Positions 8,499 through 15,909 of a DNA stretch of 64,000 nt are shown here, piece by piece. Both the position numbers and the translations under genes were made by a program. A model generated the notes under the pieces. The model was not told the origin of the DNA. It saw nothing but the letters and a program-made list of their open reading frames with translations, and searched no databases. Every line of letters begins with the position of its first letter. Within the stretch, counting starts at the first letter, position 1. The DNA is taken from assembly GCF_012933445.1 (NCBI RefSeq), contig NZ_JABBNC010000024.1, positions 1 to 64,000 on the forward strand, read 5' to 3'. This DNA comes from Actinoplanes sp. TBRC 11911. GTDB taxonomy: Bacteria > Actinomycetota > Actinomycetes > Mycobacteriales > Micromonosporaceae.

Positions 8499-9629
8499 TC
8501 AGGGCCGCCCGCGAGGGCGGCCCTTTTGCCGCATCGTGTTCAGCAGGACGGCGGCGAGCACGGCGGAGATCACCGAGCCCAGCAGCACCCCGATCTTGGC
8601 GTGGTCGTCCTGTTCGGTGCCGGCGCCGAAGGCCAGCTCGCCGATGAGCAGCGACACGGTGAAGCCGACGCCGCCCAGCATGCCGAGCCCGATCACGTGC
8701 GGCCAGCGCAGTTCCTCGGCCAGCTCGGCCCGGGTGAAGCGCTGCACCAGCCAGGTCGCCGCGGTGATCCCGATGGTCTTGCCGAGGACCAGCCCGCAGA
8801 CGACCCCGATGGTGATCCGGTCGCGCAGGCTCGCCCCGAAACCGCCGGAGATCGAGACCCCGGCCGCGAAGAACGCGAAGACCGGCACCGCGATCCCCGC
8901 CGACACCGGCCGCCACCGGTGTTCGACGCTCTCGGTGGCGGCCACCGGGACGGTGAACGCGAGCAGCACCCCGGCGACCGTGGCGTGCACTCCGGACTCG
9001 TGCACCAGCGCCCACGTCGCGACGGCCAGCGGCAGCAGCAGATACGTTCGCGGGAAGCGCCGCACCGCCAGAGCGAACAGCGTGAGCGGGACCAGTGCCA
9101 GCAGCAACCACAGCACGTGCAGCGAGGCCGTGTAGAAGACCGCGATGATGATGATCGCCAGCAGGTCGTCCACCACGGCCAGGGTCAGCAGGAAGGTGCG
9201 CAGGGCGGGCGGCAGATGCTTGCCGATCACGGCGAGCACGGCCAGCGCGAACGCGATGTCGGTGGCGCTGGGTATCGCCCACCCGCGGACCGCGCCACCC
9301 AGGTTGATCAGGGTGTAGATCAGCGCGGGGACGGCCATGCCACCGACCGCGGCGGCGATCGGGAGCACCGCCCGTTTCGGGTCGCGCAGGTCACCGACGG
9401 CGAACTCGCGCTTGAGCTCGAGCCCGGCCACGAAGAAGAAGATCGCCAGCAGACCCTCTGCGGACCAGCCGGCCAGGTTGAGATAGCCGATCTTGTACTG
9501 CGAGATGTCGGTATACGCCGACGCCCACGGCGTGTTGGCCCAGACCAGCCCGATCAGGGCGGCGGCGATCAGCAGGACGCCGCCGATCGTCTCGGTACGC
9601 AAGGCGTCGGCTAGCCGGCGGGCGGGCAA
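8499..9629 (-). CDS. nhaA: Na+/H+ antiporter NhaA
   Basis: This 376-residue inner-membrane antiporter exchanges Na+ for protons. NhaA hallmarks are GLLAIFFFVAGLELKREF near residue 70, PSATDIAFALAVLAVIGK near residue 140 (the adjacent acidic and polar residues correspond to the ion-binding region) and VDDLLAIIIIAVFY near residue 175. The usual 12 hydrophobic segments are present. It ends two bases from the convergent decarboxylase stop, and its last residues (KGRPRGRP) are encoded by the opposite gene's terminator hairpin. Single-gene unit; no sodium-responsive regulator lies beside it. Confidence 0.95.
   Translation of the reverse strand: MPARRLADALRTETIGGVLLIAAALIGLVWANTPWASAYTDISQYKIGYLNLAGWSAEGLLAIFFFVAGLELKREFAVGDLRDPKRAVLPIAAAVGGMAVPALIYTLINLGGAVRGWAIPSATDIAFALAVLAVIGKHLPPALRTFLLTLAVVDDLLAIIIIAVFYTASLHVLWLLLALVPLTLFALAVRRFPRTYLLLPLAVATWALVHESGVHATVAGVLLAFTVPVAATESVEHRWRPVSAGIAVPVFAFFAAGVSISGGFGASLRDRITIGVVCGLVLGKTIGITAATWLVQRFTRAELAEELRWPHVIGLGMLGGVGFTVSLLIGELAFGAGTEQDDHAKIGVLLGSVISAVLAAVLLNTMRQKGRPRGRP
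8502..8527 (+). terminator. Terminator that doubles as the nhaA 3' coding end
   Basis: A hairpin (GGGCCGCCC, loop GCGA, GGGCGGCCC) followed by TTTT lies just after the decarboxylase stop. It also lies inside the last codons of the convergent nhaA gene. Confidence 0.8.
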
Positions 9630-9694
9630 CGGGCCTCCTGAGGGGTCGGCGAAACGTCTGCCGACCAGGCTTCCCGGCTCACCTGGTAGCGAGT

Positions 9695-10063
9695 CTAGTG
9701 CCTCGTCATCCTGGCTTGCAGCCGATCATGCGGCTGCCGCACCGCGTGCATCCAGCGCTGCCCGCGTCCGAGCAGGGCGGCAAAACCGATCACCAGCGTG
9801 TACGCCCACGCGGGCTCGTCGCCGGTCAGCACGCCCTGGTGTCCGGCGAGGAAGCCGACGTAGACGAGCGCGGCGAAGGCGGTCGAGCCGAGGCAGGCAC
9901 GCCAGTCCACGGTCCGCGCCGCGATCACGCCGGCGGCGAGAGCCAGCACGATCAGGCGGCCGTGCATATCCGTGCTGACCGCCGCGGCCAGGAAAGCCGC
10001 GCCGATCACCGCTACACATCCACCGGCGAGCCCGAAGGCCCACCCCGAGTCGTTCCGTGCCAT
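9695..10063 (-). CDS. Small integral membrane protein of unknown function
   Basis: This 122-residue protein has about four hydrophobic segments (AFGLAGGCVAVIGAAFLAAA; LIVLALAAGVIAA; TAFAALVYVGFLAG; YTLVIGFAALLG) and a basic C-terminal tail with RMTRH. I do not recognise the family. It could belong to the MASE/DUF4118-like small sensors or be a simple uncharacterised membrane protein. It is encoded alone, 65 bases upstream of nhaA on the same strand, and divergent from the SDR gene. Confidence 0.6.
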   Translation of the reverse strand: MARNDSGWAFGLAGGCVAVIGAAFLAAAVSTDMHGRLIVLALAAGVIAARTVDWRACLGSTAFAALVYVGFLAGHQGVLTGDEPAWAYTLVIGFAALLGRGQRWMHAVRQPHDRLQARMTRH

Positions 10064-10135
10064 GCCTTCATGGCACCGCGCCGGGCGGCCGATTTCGCTA
10101 TCCGTTCACGGACTAGGTACAGCCACCTCGCGAAC

Positions 10136-10169
10136 GTTGACAATCTGTTCACGTAAAGGGTCTGTCAAC
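10136..10169. promoter_or_regulatory. Inverted repeat upstream of the SDR gene
   Basis: GTTGACA and TGTCAAC arms flank a 20-base centre. The left arm also reads as a -35-like TTGACA. The GTCAACAG half-sequence recurs in the kdp leader near 10995 and in reverse at 11048. It could be a shared operator, but only position and symmetry support this. Confidence 0.35.
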
Positions 10170-10210
10170 AGCCGTTGCCGCTCGTCAACCGCACGCAGAC
10201 AGTTGGCTAG

Positions 10211-10963
10211 GTGAGGAGCATCGCAATGGTTACCGGCGCCACACACGGGATCGGCTACGAGGTCGCCCGCCGGCTGGCGCTCCGGGACAGTTTCGTCATC
10301 GTGCACGGCCCCACGCCCAGCCAGGCGCACGCCGCCGTGGCCGGGCTGATCCGGGACGGCGTCGACCCGCACCTGCTGGAGCCGGTCGCTGCCGACTTCC
10401 GCCGGCTCGCCGACGTGGTCTCGCTCGGCAAGTACCTGGACCGCCGGCACGCCGCGCTTGACCTGCTGGTCAACAACGCCGGCGCGGCCACCCCGATCGC
10501 CGAGTCGTGGAACGTCAACTACCTGGGCCACTACGCGTTGACCCGGCTCCTCGCGCCCGGGCTGAAGGCGGCCCGCGGCCGGGTCATCTCGGTGACCTCG
10601 GCGCTGCACCGGGAGGCGACGCTGGGGCTCACCCCGGTCACGCCGCGCGGGGCGTACGCGAAGGCCAAGCTCGCCCTGACCATGTTCACGCGCTGCCTGC
10701 GGGTCGCGGTCGAGGACCCGATCGACGCCGTCGCGGTGCACCCCGGATACGTCGACACCGGCGCTTTCACCGAGTTCTACGGCATGGGCGGCTTACCCGT
10801 ACGCGATGCTGCCGCGGCGGTCCTGGACACCGGCAAGTACTTCTACTACGAGGGTCACTTCCGCGCGGACGCGGCGCCGGAGGTCTACGACGACGAGGCG
10901 CTGCGCTGGCTGTGGCACCGGTCGGAACGAGCCCTCGCCTGGGACCACGCACCCGCGGCATAG
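10211..10963 (+). CDS. Short-chain dehydrogenase/reductase
   Basis: The 250-residue Rossmann-fold oxidoreductase has TGATHGIG (residues 8-15) for NAD(P) binding, NNAGAA near residue 90, the SVTSALH strand with the catalytic Ser, and YAKAK with the catalytic Tyr and Lys. VAVHPGYVDTGAF is the typical PG motif after the active site. The fold resembles the retinol-dehydrogenase-like SDRs of actinomycetes. The substrate is unknown. The GTG at 10211 gives a protein that starts just before the nucleotide-binding loop; the internal ATG at 10226 is too close to that loop. It precedes the kdp operon, but a 154-base gap with a hairpin separates them. Confidence 0.85.
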   Translation: MRSIAMVTGATHGIGYEVARRLALRDSFVIVHGPTPSQAHAAVAGLIRDGVDPHLLEPVAADFRRLADVVSLGKYLDRRHAALDLLVNNAGAATPIAESWNVNYLGHYALTRLLAPGLKAARGRVISVTSALHREATLGLTPVTPRGAYAKAKLALTMFTRCLRVAVEDPIDAVAVHPGYVDTGAFTEFYGMGGLPVRDAAAAVLDTGKYFYYEGHFRADAAPEVYDDEALRWLWHRSERALAWDHAPAA

Positions 10964-10974
10964 CGACGGTTCAC

Positions 10975-11027
10975 CGAGGCGGCTCGCGTCGCGCGTCAAC
11001 AGCGCGTGAAAAAAGCCAGCCGCCTCG
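10975..11027 (+). promoter_or_regulatory. Structured kdp leader hairpin
   Basis: A perfect 10-bp outer stem (CGAGGCGGCT with AGCCGCCTCG) encloses a 5-bp inner stem (CGCGC/GCGCG, loop GTCAACA) and an A-run. It could end the SDR transcript or be part of the kdp leader. It does not match the c-di-AMP riboswitch consensus, and the space available is too small for that riboswitch. Confidence 0.5.
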
Positions 11028-11117
11028 TAGCCATGCCATTAACACCCCTGTTGACGGCCGCCCCGCCGCGCTTCGCTTCTTGCGCAACCGAGAAACCCCT
11101 CGTCAAGGAGCAGTGCA

Positions 11118-11198
11118 GTGGCCGATCTTGGCTTCGTCGTACTCACGGTGGTGCTTTTCGTCGCGCTGGCGTGGCTCGTCAAGGCGGTAGAACGCTGA
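11118..11198 (+). CDS. 26-residue membrane microprotein preceding kdpF
   Basis: The product, MADLGFVVLTVVLFVALAWL followed by VKAVER, is a single transmembrane segment with a basic C-terminus. It starts with GTG eight bases after a good AAGGAG ribosome-binding site, and its stop overlaps the kdpF start (TGATG). This coupling to the operon is the main evidence that it is translated. Sequences of this kind sit before kdpF in some actinobacteria, but I know of no assigned function. A role in stabilising the KdpFABC complex, as for KdpF, is an inference. Confidence 0.7.
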   Translation: MADLGFVVLTVVLFVALAWLVKAVER

Positions 11199-11287
11199 TG
11201 AGTCCCGTCAACGTCGTCGGCGGCATCGTCGCCATCATCCTGGCCGTCTTCCTGGTCGCGGCCCTCCTGTTCCCGGAGCGGTTCTGA
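11198..11287 (+). CDS. kdpF: Potassium-transporting ATPase subunit F
   Basis: This 29-residue single-span peptide ends in LLFPERF, the typical KdpF C-terminal pattern (L-x-x-P-E-x-F). KdpF is a lipid-like stabiliser of the KdpFABC complex in the membrane. Its start overlaps the preceding microprotein stop by one base and its stop overlaps the kdpA start by one base, so all are translationally coupled. Length matches the E. coli protein (29 residues). Confidence 0.9.
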   Translation: MSPVNVVGGIVAIILAVFLVAALLFPERF

Positions 11288-12930
11288 TGGCCGGGTGGCT
11301 GTTCGTCATCACGCTGATACTCGCGCTCGCCGTGGTGTACCGGCCCTTCGGTGACTTCATGTACCGAGTGGTGTCCGGGAAACGAAACAGTGTCGTCGAG
11401 CGCGGTATCTATCGTCTGGTCGGGATCGACCCGAACTCCGAGCAGACCTGGGGCGTCTATGCCCGCAGCGTGCTCGCGTTCTCGGCGGTCTCGATCCTCT
11501 TCCTCTATCTGTTCCTGCGTATCCAGAGCCATCTGCCACTGTCTCTGGGCATGTCCAATGTGAACCCGCATGGGGCGTGGAACACCGCGGTCAGCTTCGT
11601 GACCAACACGAACTGGCAGGACTACTCCGGTGAGTCGACCATGGGCCACCTGGTCCAGATGGCCGGCCTCTCGGTCCAGAACTTCGTGTCCGCCAGCGTC
11701 GGTATCGCCGTGGCGATCGCGCTGGTCCGGGGCTTCGCCGCGCGCAAGACGCAGACGCTGGGCAACTTCTGGGTCGACCTGACCCGGATCACGATCCGCG
11801 TCCTGCTGCCGATCTCGGTCATCTTCGCGATCGTCTTCATCGCGGCCGGCATGGTGCAGAACCTGTCCGGCGGCACCGACGTGACCACCCTGGTCGGCGG
11901 CACCCAGCACATCACCGGCGGCCCGGTGGCGTCCCAGGAGGTAATCAAGGAACTGGGCACCAACGGCGGCGGCTTCTACAACGCGAACTCGGCGCACCCG
12001 TTCGAGAACCCGACCGCGTGGACGAACTGGATCCAGATCTTCCTGATCTTCCTGATCCCGTTCAGCCTGCCGCGGGTCTTCGGCCGGATGGTCGGGCAGA
12101 ACCGCCAGGGCTACGCGATCCTCGCGGTGGCCGGCGTGATCGCGCTGGCCAGCATCGCCCTCACCGTCGGCTTCGAGGTGCACGCGGGCGGCACGGTACC
12201 CCAAGCGGTCAGTGCGGCCATGGAAGGCAAGGAAGTCAGATTCGGCGTCCCCAACTCGGCGACCTTCGGCGCCGCGACGACACTCACGTCGACCGGTGCC
12301 GTGGACGGGTTCCACGACTCGTACACCGCGCTCGGTGGCATGATGCCGATGCTGAACATGATGCTCGGTGAGGTCGCTCCCGGCGGTGTCGGTTCCGGTC
12401 TGTACGGCATCCTCATCCTCGCCGTGATCACGGTCTTCGTGGCCGGCCTGATGGTCGGCCGCACCCCGGAGTACCTGGGCAAGAAGATCACCGGCCGCGA
12501 GATGAAACTCGCCTCGCTCTACATCCTGACGACACCGGCGGTGGTGCTCATCGGCACCGCACTGGCGTTCATGACCGGCCACAACTCCACCGCGCTCAAT
12601 ACCGGCGCGCACGGTCTCTCCGAGGTCCTGTACGCCTTCACCAGCGCCGGCAACAACAACGGCTCGGCGTTCGGCGGCATCACCGTGAACACCGGCTGGT
12701 GGGACACGTCGCTCGGCCTCGCCATGCTGATCGGCCGCTTCCTACCGCTGGTCCTGGTCATGGCCTTGGCCGGTTCGCTCGCGAAACAGCAGGCCGTACC
12801 CGCATCCGAGGGCACCATGCCCACTCACAAACCCCTGTTCGTCGGAATGGTCGTCGGCGTCTCCATCGTGGTTGTCGCGCTGACCTTCTTCCCCGCCATC
12901 GCGCTGGGACCCCTCGCGGAGGCCTTTTAA
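11287..12930 (+). CDS. kdpA: Potassium-transporting ATPase, K+-channel subunit A
   Basis: KdpA is the potassium-binding, channel-like subunit of the high-affinity KdpFABC uptake pump. The 547-residue protein has about ten membrane spans and the four selectivity-filter regions of this superfamily. Visible conserved segments are SFVTNTNWQDYSGE (about residue 100), TNGGGFYNANSAHPFENP (about 225) and SAGNNNGSAFGG (about 455). Length agrees with the usual 550-560. It is followed by kdpB with no intergenic base. Confidence 0.97.
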   Translation: MAGWLFVITLILALAVVYRPFGDFMYRVVSGKRNSVVERGIYRLVGIDPNSEQTWGVYARSVLAFSAVSILFLYLFLRIQSHLPLSLGMSNVNPHGAWNTAVSFVTNTNWQDYSGESTMGHLVQMAGLSVQNFVSASVGIAVAIALVRGFAARKTQTLGNFWVDLTRITIRVLLPISVIFAIVFIAAGMVQNLSGGTDVTTLVGGTQHITGGPVASQEVIKELGTNGGGFYNANSAHPFENPTAWTNWIQIFLIFLIPFSLPRVFGRMVGQNRQGYAILAVAGVIALASIALTVGFEVHAGGTVPQAVSAAMEGKEVRFGVPNSATFGAATTLTSTGAVDGFHDSYTALGGMMPMLNMMLGEVAPGGVGSGLYGILILAVITVFVAGLMVGRTPEYLGKKITGREMKLASLYILTTPAVVLIGTALAFMTGHNSTALNTGAHGLSEVLYAFTSAGNNNGSAFGGITVNTGWWDTSLGLAMLIGRFLPLVLVMALAGSLAKQQAVPASEGTMPTHKPLFVGMVVGVSIVVVALTFFPAIALGPLAEAF

Positions 12931-15030
12931 ATGACCGTCACTGCGGAGAAACCCGCACGCACTGAGGACAACTCCAGGCCCACCGCTGTCAAGGCGGGTC
13001 TGCTGGACCCGGGCCAGCTGTGGCGCTCGCTGCCGGACGCCCTGGTCAAGCTCGACCCCCGCGTCATGTGGCGCAACCCCGTCATGTTCATCGTCGAGGT
13101 CGGCGCGGTGTTCACCACCGTGCTGTCCATCGCCAACCCGAGCACCTTCGCCTGGGTCACCACGGTCTGGCTCTGGCTGACCGTCGTCTTCGCCAACCTG
13201 GCCGAGGCGGTGGCCGAGGGCCGCGGCAAGGCGCAGGCCGCCGCGCTGCGCGCCGCCCGGCAGGACACGGTGGCCCGCTTGCGGGACGGCCGTTCGGTCC
13301 CGGCACCCGAGCTGAAGCAGGGTGACGTGGTCGTCGTCGCGGCCGGCGAGATCATCCCCGGTGACGGCGACGTCATCGAGGGCATCGCCAGCGTCGACGA
13401 GTCGGCGATCACCGGCGAGTCGGCCCCGGTGATCCGGGAGTCCGGCGGCGACCGGTCCGCGGTCACCGGCGGCACCAAGGTGCTCAGCGACGAGATCGTC
13501 GTCCAGATCACCCAGAAGCCCGGCGAGAGCTTCATCGATCGGATGATCGCCCTGGTCGAGGGCGCCAACCGGCAGAAGACACCGAACGAGATCGCGCTGA
13601 ACATCCTGCTCGCCGCGCTCACGATCATCTTCCTGCTGTCCGTGGTGACCCTCCAGCCGCTGGCCATCTTCTCGAAGGGGTTCCAGGCCGCGGCCCCGAA
13701 CACGCAGGCGATCAACGCGCACGGCGTCACCGGCATCGTGCTGGTCTCGCTGCTGGTCTGTCTGATCCCCACCACCATCGGCGCGCTGCTGTCGGCCATC
13801 GGTATCGCCGGCATGGACCGTCTGGTGCAGCGCAACGTGCTCGCCATGTCGGGTCGTGCGGTCGAGGCGGCCGGCGACGTCAACACCCTGCTGCTGGACA
13901 AGACCGGCACCATCACGCTGGGCAACCGGCAGGCCAGCGCCTTCATCCCGGCCCCCGGGGTGGATCCGCAGGAACTCGCCGACGCCGCGCAACTCTCCAG
14001 CCTCGCCGACGAGACGCCGGAAGGGCGCTCGGTGGTCGTGTTCGCCAAGAACGAGTACGGCCTGCGGGAGCGTGAGCCCGGTCTGATGACCGAGGCGACG
14101 TTCGTCCCGTTCACCGCGCAGACCCGGATGAGCGGCATCGACCTCGGCGGCCGGCAGATCCGCAAGGGTGCCGCGGCCGCGGTCATGAAGTGGGTCCGGG
14201 ACAACGGCGGTCACCCGACCGAAGCGGTCGGCGAGATCGTCGACGGGATCAGCTCGTCCGGCGGTACGCCGCTGGTGGTCGCCGAGGGCAACCGGGTGCT
14301 CGGCGTCATCCACCTCAAGGACGTGGTGAAGTCCGGCATGCGGGCCCGGTTCGACGAGATGCGCAAGATGGGCATCCGGACCGTGATGATCACCGGTGAC
14401 AACCCGCGTACCGCGCGGGCCATCGCCGAGGAGGCCGGAGTCGACGACTTCCTGGCCGAGGCGACGCCGGAGGACAAGCTCGCCCTGATCCGCAAGGAGC
14501 AGGAGGGCGGCCGGCTGGTCGCGATGACCGGTGACGGCACCAACGACGCGCCCGCGCTGGCTCAGGCGGACGTCGGCGTGGCCATGAACACCGGCACGTC
14601 GGCCGCGAAGGAGGCCGGCAACATGGTCGACCTCGACTCGGACCCGACGAAGCTGATCGAGATCGTGGAGATCGGCAAGCAGTTGCTGATCACCCGCGGT
14701 GCCTTGACCACCTTCTCGATCACCAACGACATCGCCAAGTACTTCGCCATCATCCCGGCGATGTTCGCGGGGGTGTACCCGGGCCTGAACACGCTCAACA
14801 TCATGCGGTTGCACTCGCCGGAATCGGCGATCCTCTCCGCGGTCATCTTCAACGCGTTGATCATCGTGGCGCTGATCCCGCTGGCGTTGCGCGGCGTCCG
14901 GTACCGGCCGTCGAGCGCGAGCGCGCTGCTGCGGCGCAACCTGTGGATCTACGGCGTGGGCGGCGTCATCCTGCCGTTCATCTGTATCAAGCTCATCGAC
15001 CTCATCGTCCAGTTCATTCCGGGGTTCTGA
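12931..15030 (+). CDS. kdpB: Potassium-transporting P-type ATPase, catalytic subunit B
   Basis: KdpB hydrolyses ATP and powers potassium uptake through KdpA. The 699-residue P-type ATPase has the actuator loop SAITGESAPV near residue 163, the phosphorylated Asp323 in DKTGTITLGN, and the hinge motif GDGTNDAPALAQADVGVAM near residue 532. The nucleotide-binding lysine region reads GRQIRKGAAAAV. The membrane spans match the usual seven-helix layout. Length is close to the family norm (about 680-700). The next gene, kdpC, starts after one intergenic base. Confidence 0.97.
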   Translation: MTVTAEKPARTEDNSRPTAVKAGLLDPGQLWRSLPDALVKLDPRVMWRNPVMFIVEVGAVFTTVLSIANPSTFAWVTTVWLWLTVVFANLAEAVAEGRGKAQAAALRAARQDTVARLRDGRSVPAPELKQGDVVVVAAGEIIPGDGDVIEGIASVDESAITGESAPVIRESGGDRSAVTGGTKVLSDEIVVQITQKPGESFIDRMIALVEGANRQKTPNEIALNILLAALTIIFLLSVVTLQPLAIFSKGFQAAAPNTQAINAHGVTGIVLVSLLVCLIPTTIGALLSAIGIAGMDRLVQRNVLAMSGRAVEAAGDVNTLLLDKTGTITLGNRQASAFIPAPGVDPQELADAAQLSSLADETPEGRSVVVFAKNEYGLREREPGLMTEATFVPFTAQTRMSGIDLGGRQIRKGAAAAVMKWVRDNGGHPTEAVGEIVDGISSSGGTPLVVAEGNRVLGVIHLKDVVKSGMRARFDEMRKMGIRTVMITGDNPRTARAIAEEAGVDDFLAEATPEDKLALIRKEQEGGRLVAMTGDGTNDAPALAQADVGVAMNTGTSAAKEAGNMVDLDSDPTKLIEIVEIGKQLLITRGALTTFSITNDIAKYFAIIPAMFAGVYPGLNTLNIMRLHSPESAILSAVIFNALIIVALIPLALRGVRYRPSSASALLRRNLWIYGVGGVILPFICIKLIDLIVQFIPGF

Positions 15031-15031
15031 G

Positions 15032-15901
15032 ATGCGACTCCCTTCGTGGATTTCCCAGCACGTCGCGGCGCTCCGCGCGGTGATCGTGTTCACCATCGTT
15101 CTAGGGCTGGCGTACCCGCTGGTCATGGTCGCGGTCGGCAAGCTTCCGGGCCTGGACAGCCGCGCGAACGGCTCGATGATCACCGTGGCCGACAACAAGG
15201 TCGGCAGCAAGCTCATCGGCCAGTTGTTCACCGACAAGGACGGCAACCCGATACCGAAATACTTCCAGAGCCGGCCCTCGGCCGCGGGTGACGGGTACGA
15301 CCCGACGTCGACCTCGGCCAGCAACCTGGGCCCGGAGAGCATCGTCGACACCCTCTCCAAGAACCCGGACGACGCGTCGCAGAGCCTGCTCACCCAGGTC
15401 TGCACGCGAAGCCTGGACATCGGCAAGCTGGAGGGCGTGTCCGGGGCCCGGCCGTTCTGTGCCCCGGACGGCACCGGCGCCGTCCTCGGGGTGTTCCGCA
15501 GTGGCGGTTTCACCGGCCCGATCACGCGGGTCGTCGCGGTCAACGAGACCGGGACGCCGTTCCTGGACACCTACCAGGGTGTCAAGGTCGAGCCGGCCCA
15601 GAACGACGTCGACTACCAGGCCGAGGGCGCGGTGATGACCCCGATCCGGGGCGACGCGCCGGCGAAGCCGGCCGTCCCGGCCGACGCGGTCACCGCGAGC
15701 GGCAGCGGCCTCGACCCGGACATCAGCCCGCAGTACGCCGATCTGCAGGCGCCCCGGATCGCCCGGGAGCGTGGCTTGACCTTGGATCAGGTACATCAGC
15801 TGATCAAGGCGCACACTGATGGACGGACGCTCGGTTTCATGGGTGAGCCGGGCGTGAACGTGCTCGAGCTCAACATCGCCTTGGACCAGGGCCAGAAGTA
15901 A
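15032..15901 (+). CDS. kdpC: Potassium-transporting ATPase subunit C, enlarged
   Basis: KdpC is the single-span accessory subunit of KdpFABC. The protein has the N-terminal membrane anchor (VIVFTIVLGLAYPLVMVAVG), the SKLIGQLF and YFQSRPSAAGDGYDPTSTSA segments, and the C-terminal VTASGSGLDPDISPQYADLQ motif. It is 289 residues, against about 190 in E. coli. The extra 90-100 residues lie between residues 105 and 225 and include a CxxxxD...FC pair of cysteines. The insertion is in the extracytoplasmic part, and its role is unknown. It is followed 8 bases later by kdpD. Confidence 0.95.
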   Translation: MRLPSWISQHVAALRAVIVFTIVLGLAYPLVMVAVGKLPGLDSRANGSMITVADNKVGSKLIGQLFTDKDGNPIPKYFQSRPSAAGDGYDPTSTSASNLGPESIVDTLSKNPDDASQSLLTQVCTRSLDIGKLEGVSGARPFCAPDGTGAVLGVFRSGGFTGPITRVVAVNETGTPFLDTYQGVKVEPAQNDVDYQAEGAVMTPIRGDAPAKPAVPADAVTASGSGLDPDISPQYADLQAPRIARERGLTLDQVHQLIKAHTDGRTLGFMGEPGVNVLELNIALDQGQK

Positions 15902-15909
15902 AGGCAGAC

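Noticed and set aside
9698..10156. Plus-strand frame of 152 codons opposite the 122-residue membrane protein
   Set aside because: Its translation is Arg/Gly/Gln-rich without domains, while the minus-strand frame gives regular hydrophobic segments.
10964..11117. c-di-AMP (ydaO) riboswitch in the kdp leader
   Set aside because: Such riboswitches do regulate potassium genes, but the gap is too short and none of the conserved blocks is present.
12742..15570. Very long minus-strand open frame (942 codons) across kdpB and kdpC
   Set aside because: It is antisense to well-conserved kdp genes and its translation is rich in Arg, Asp, His and Gln with no domain. Long antisense frames are expected in very GC-rich coding DNA.
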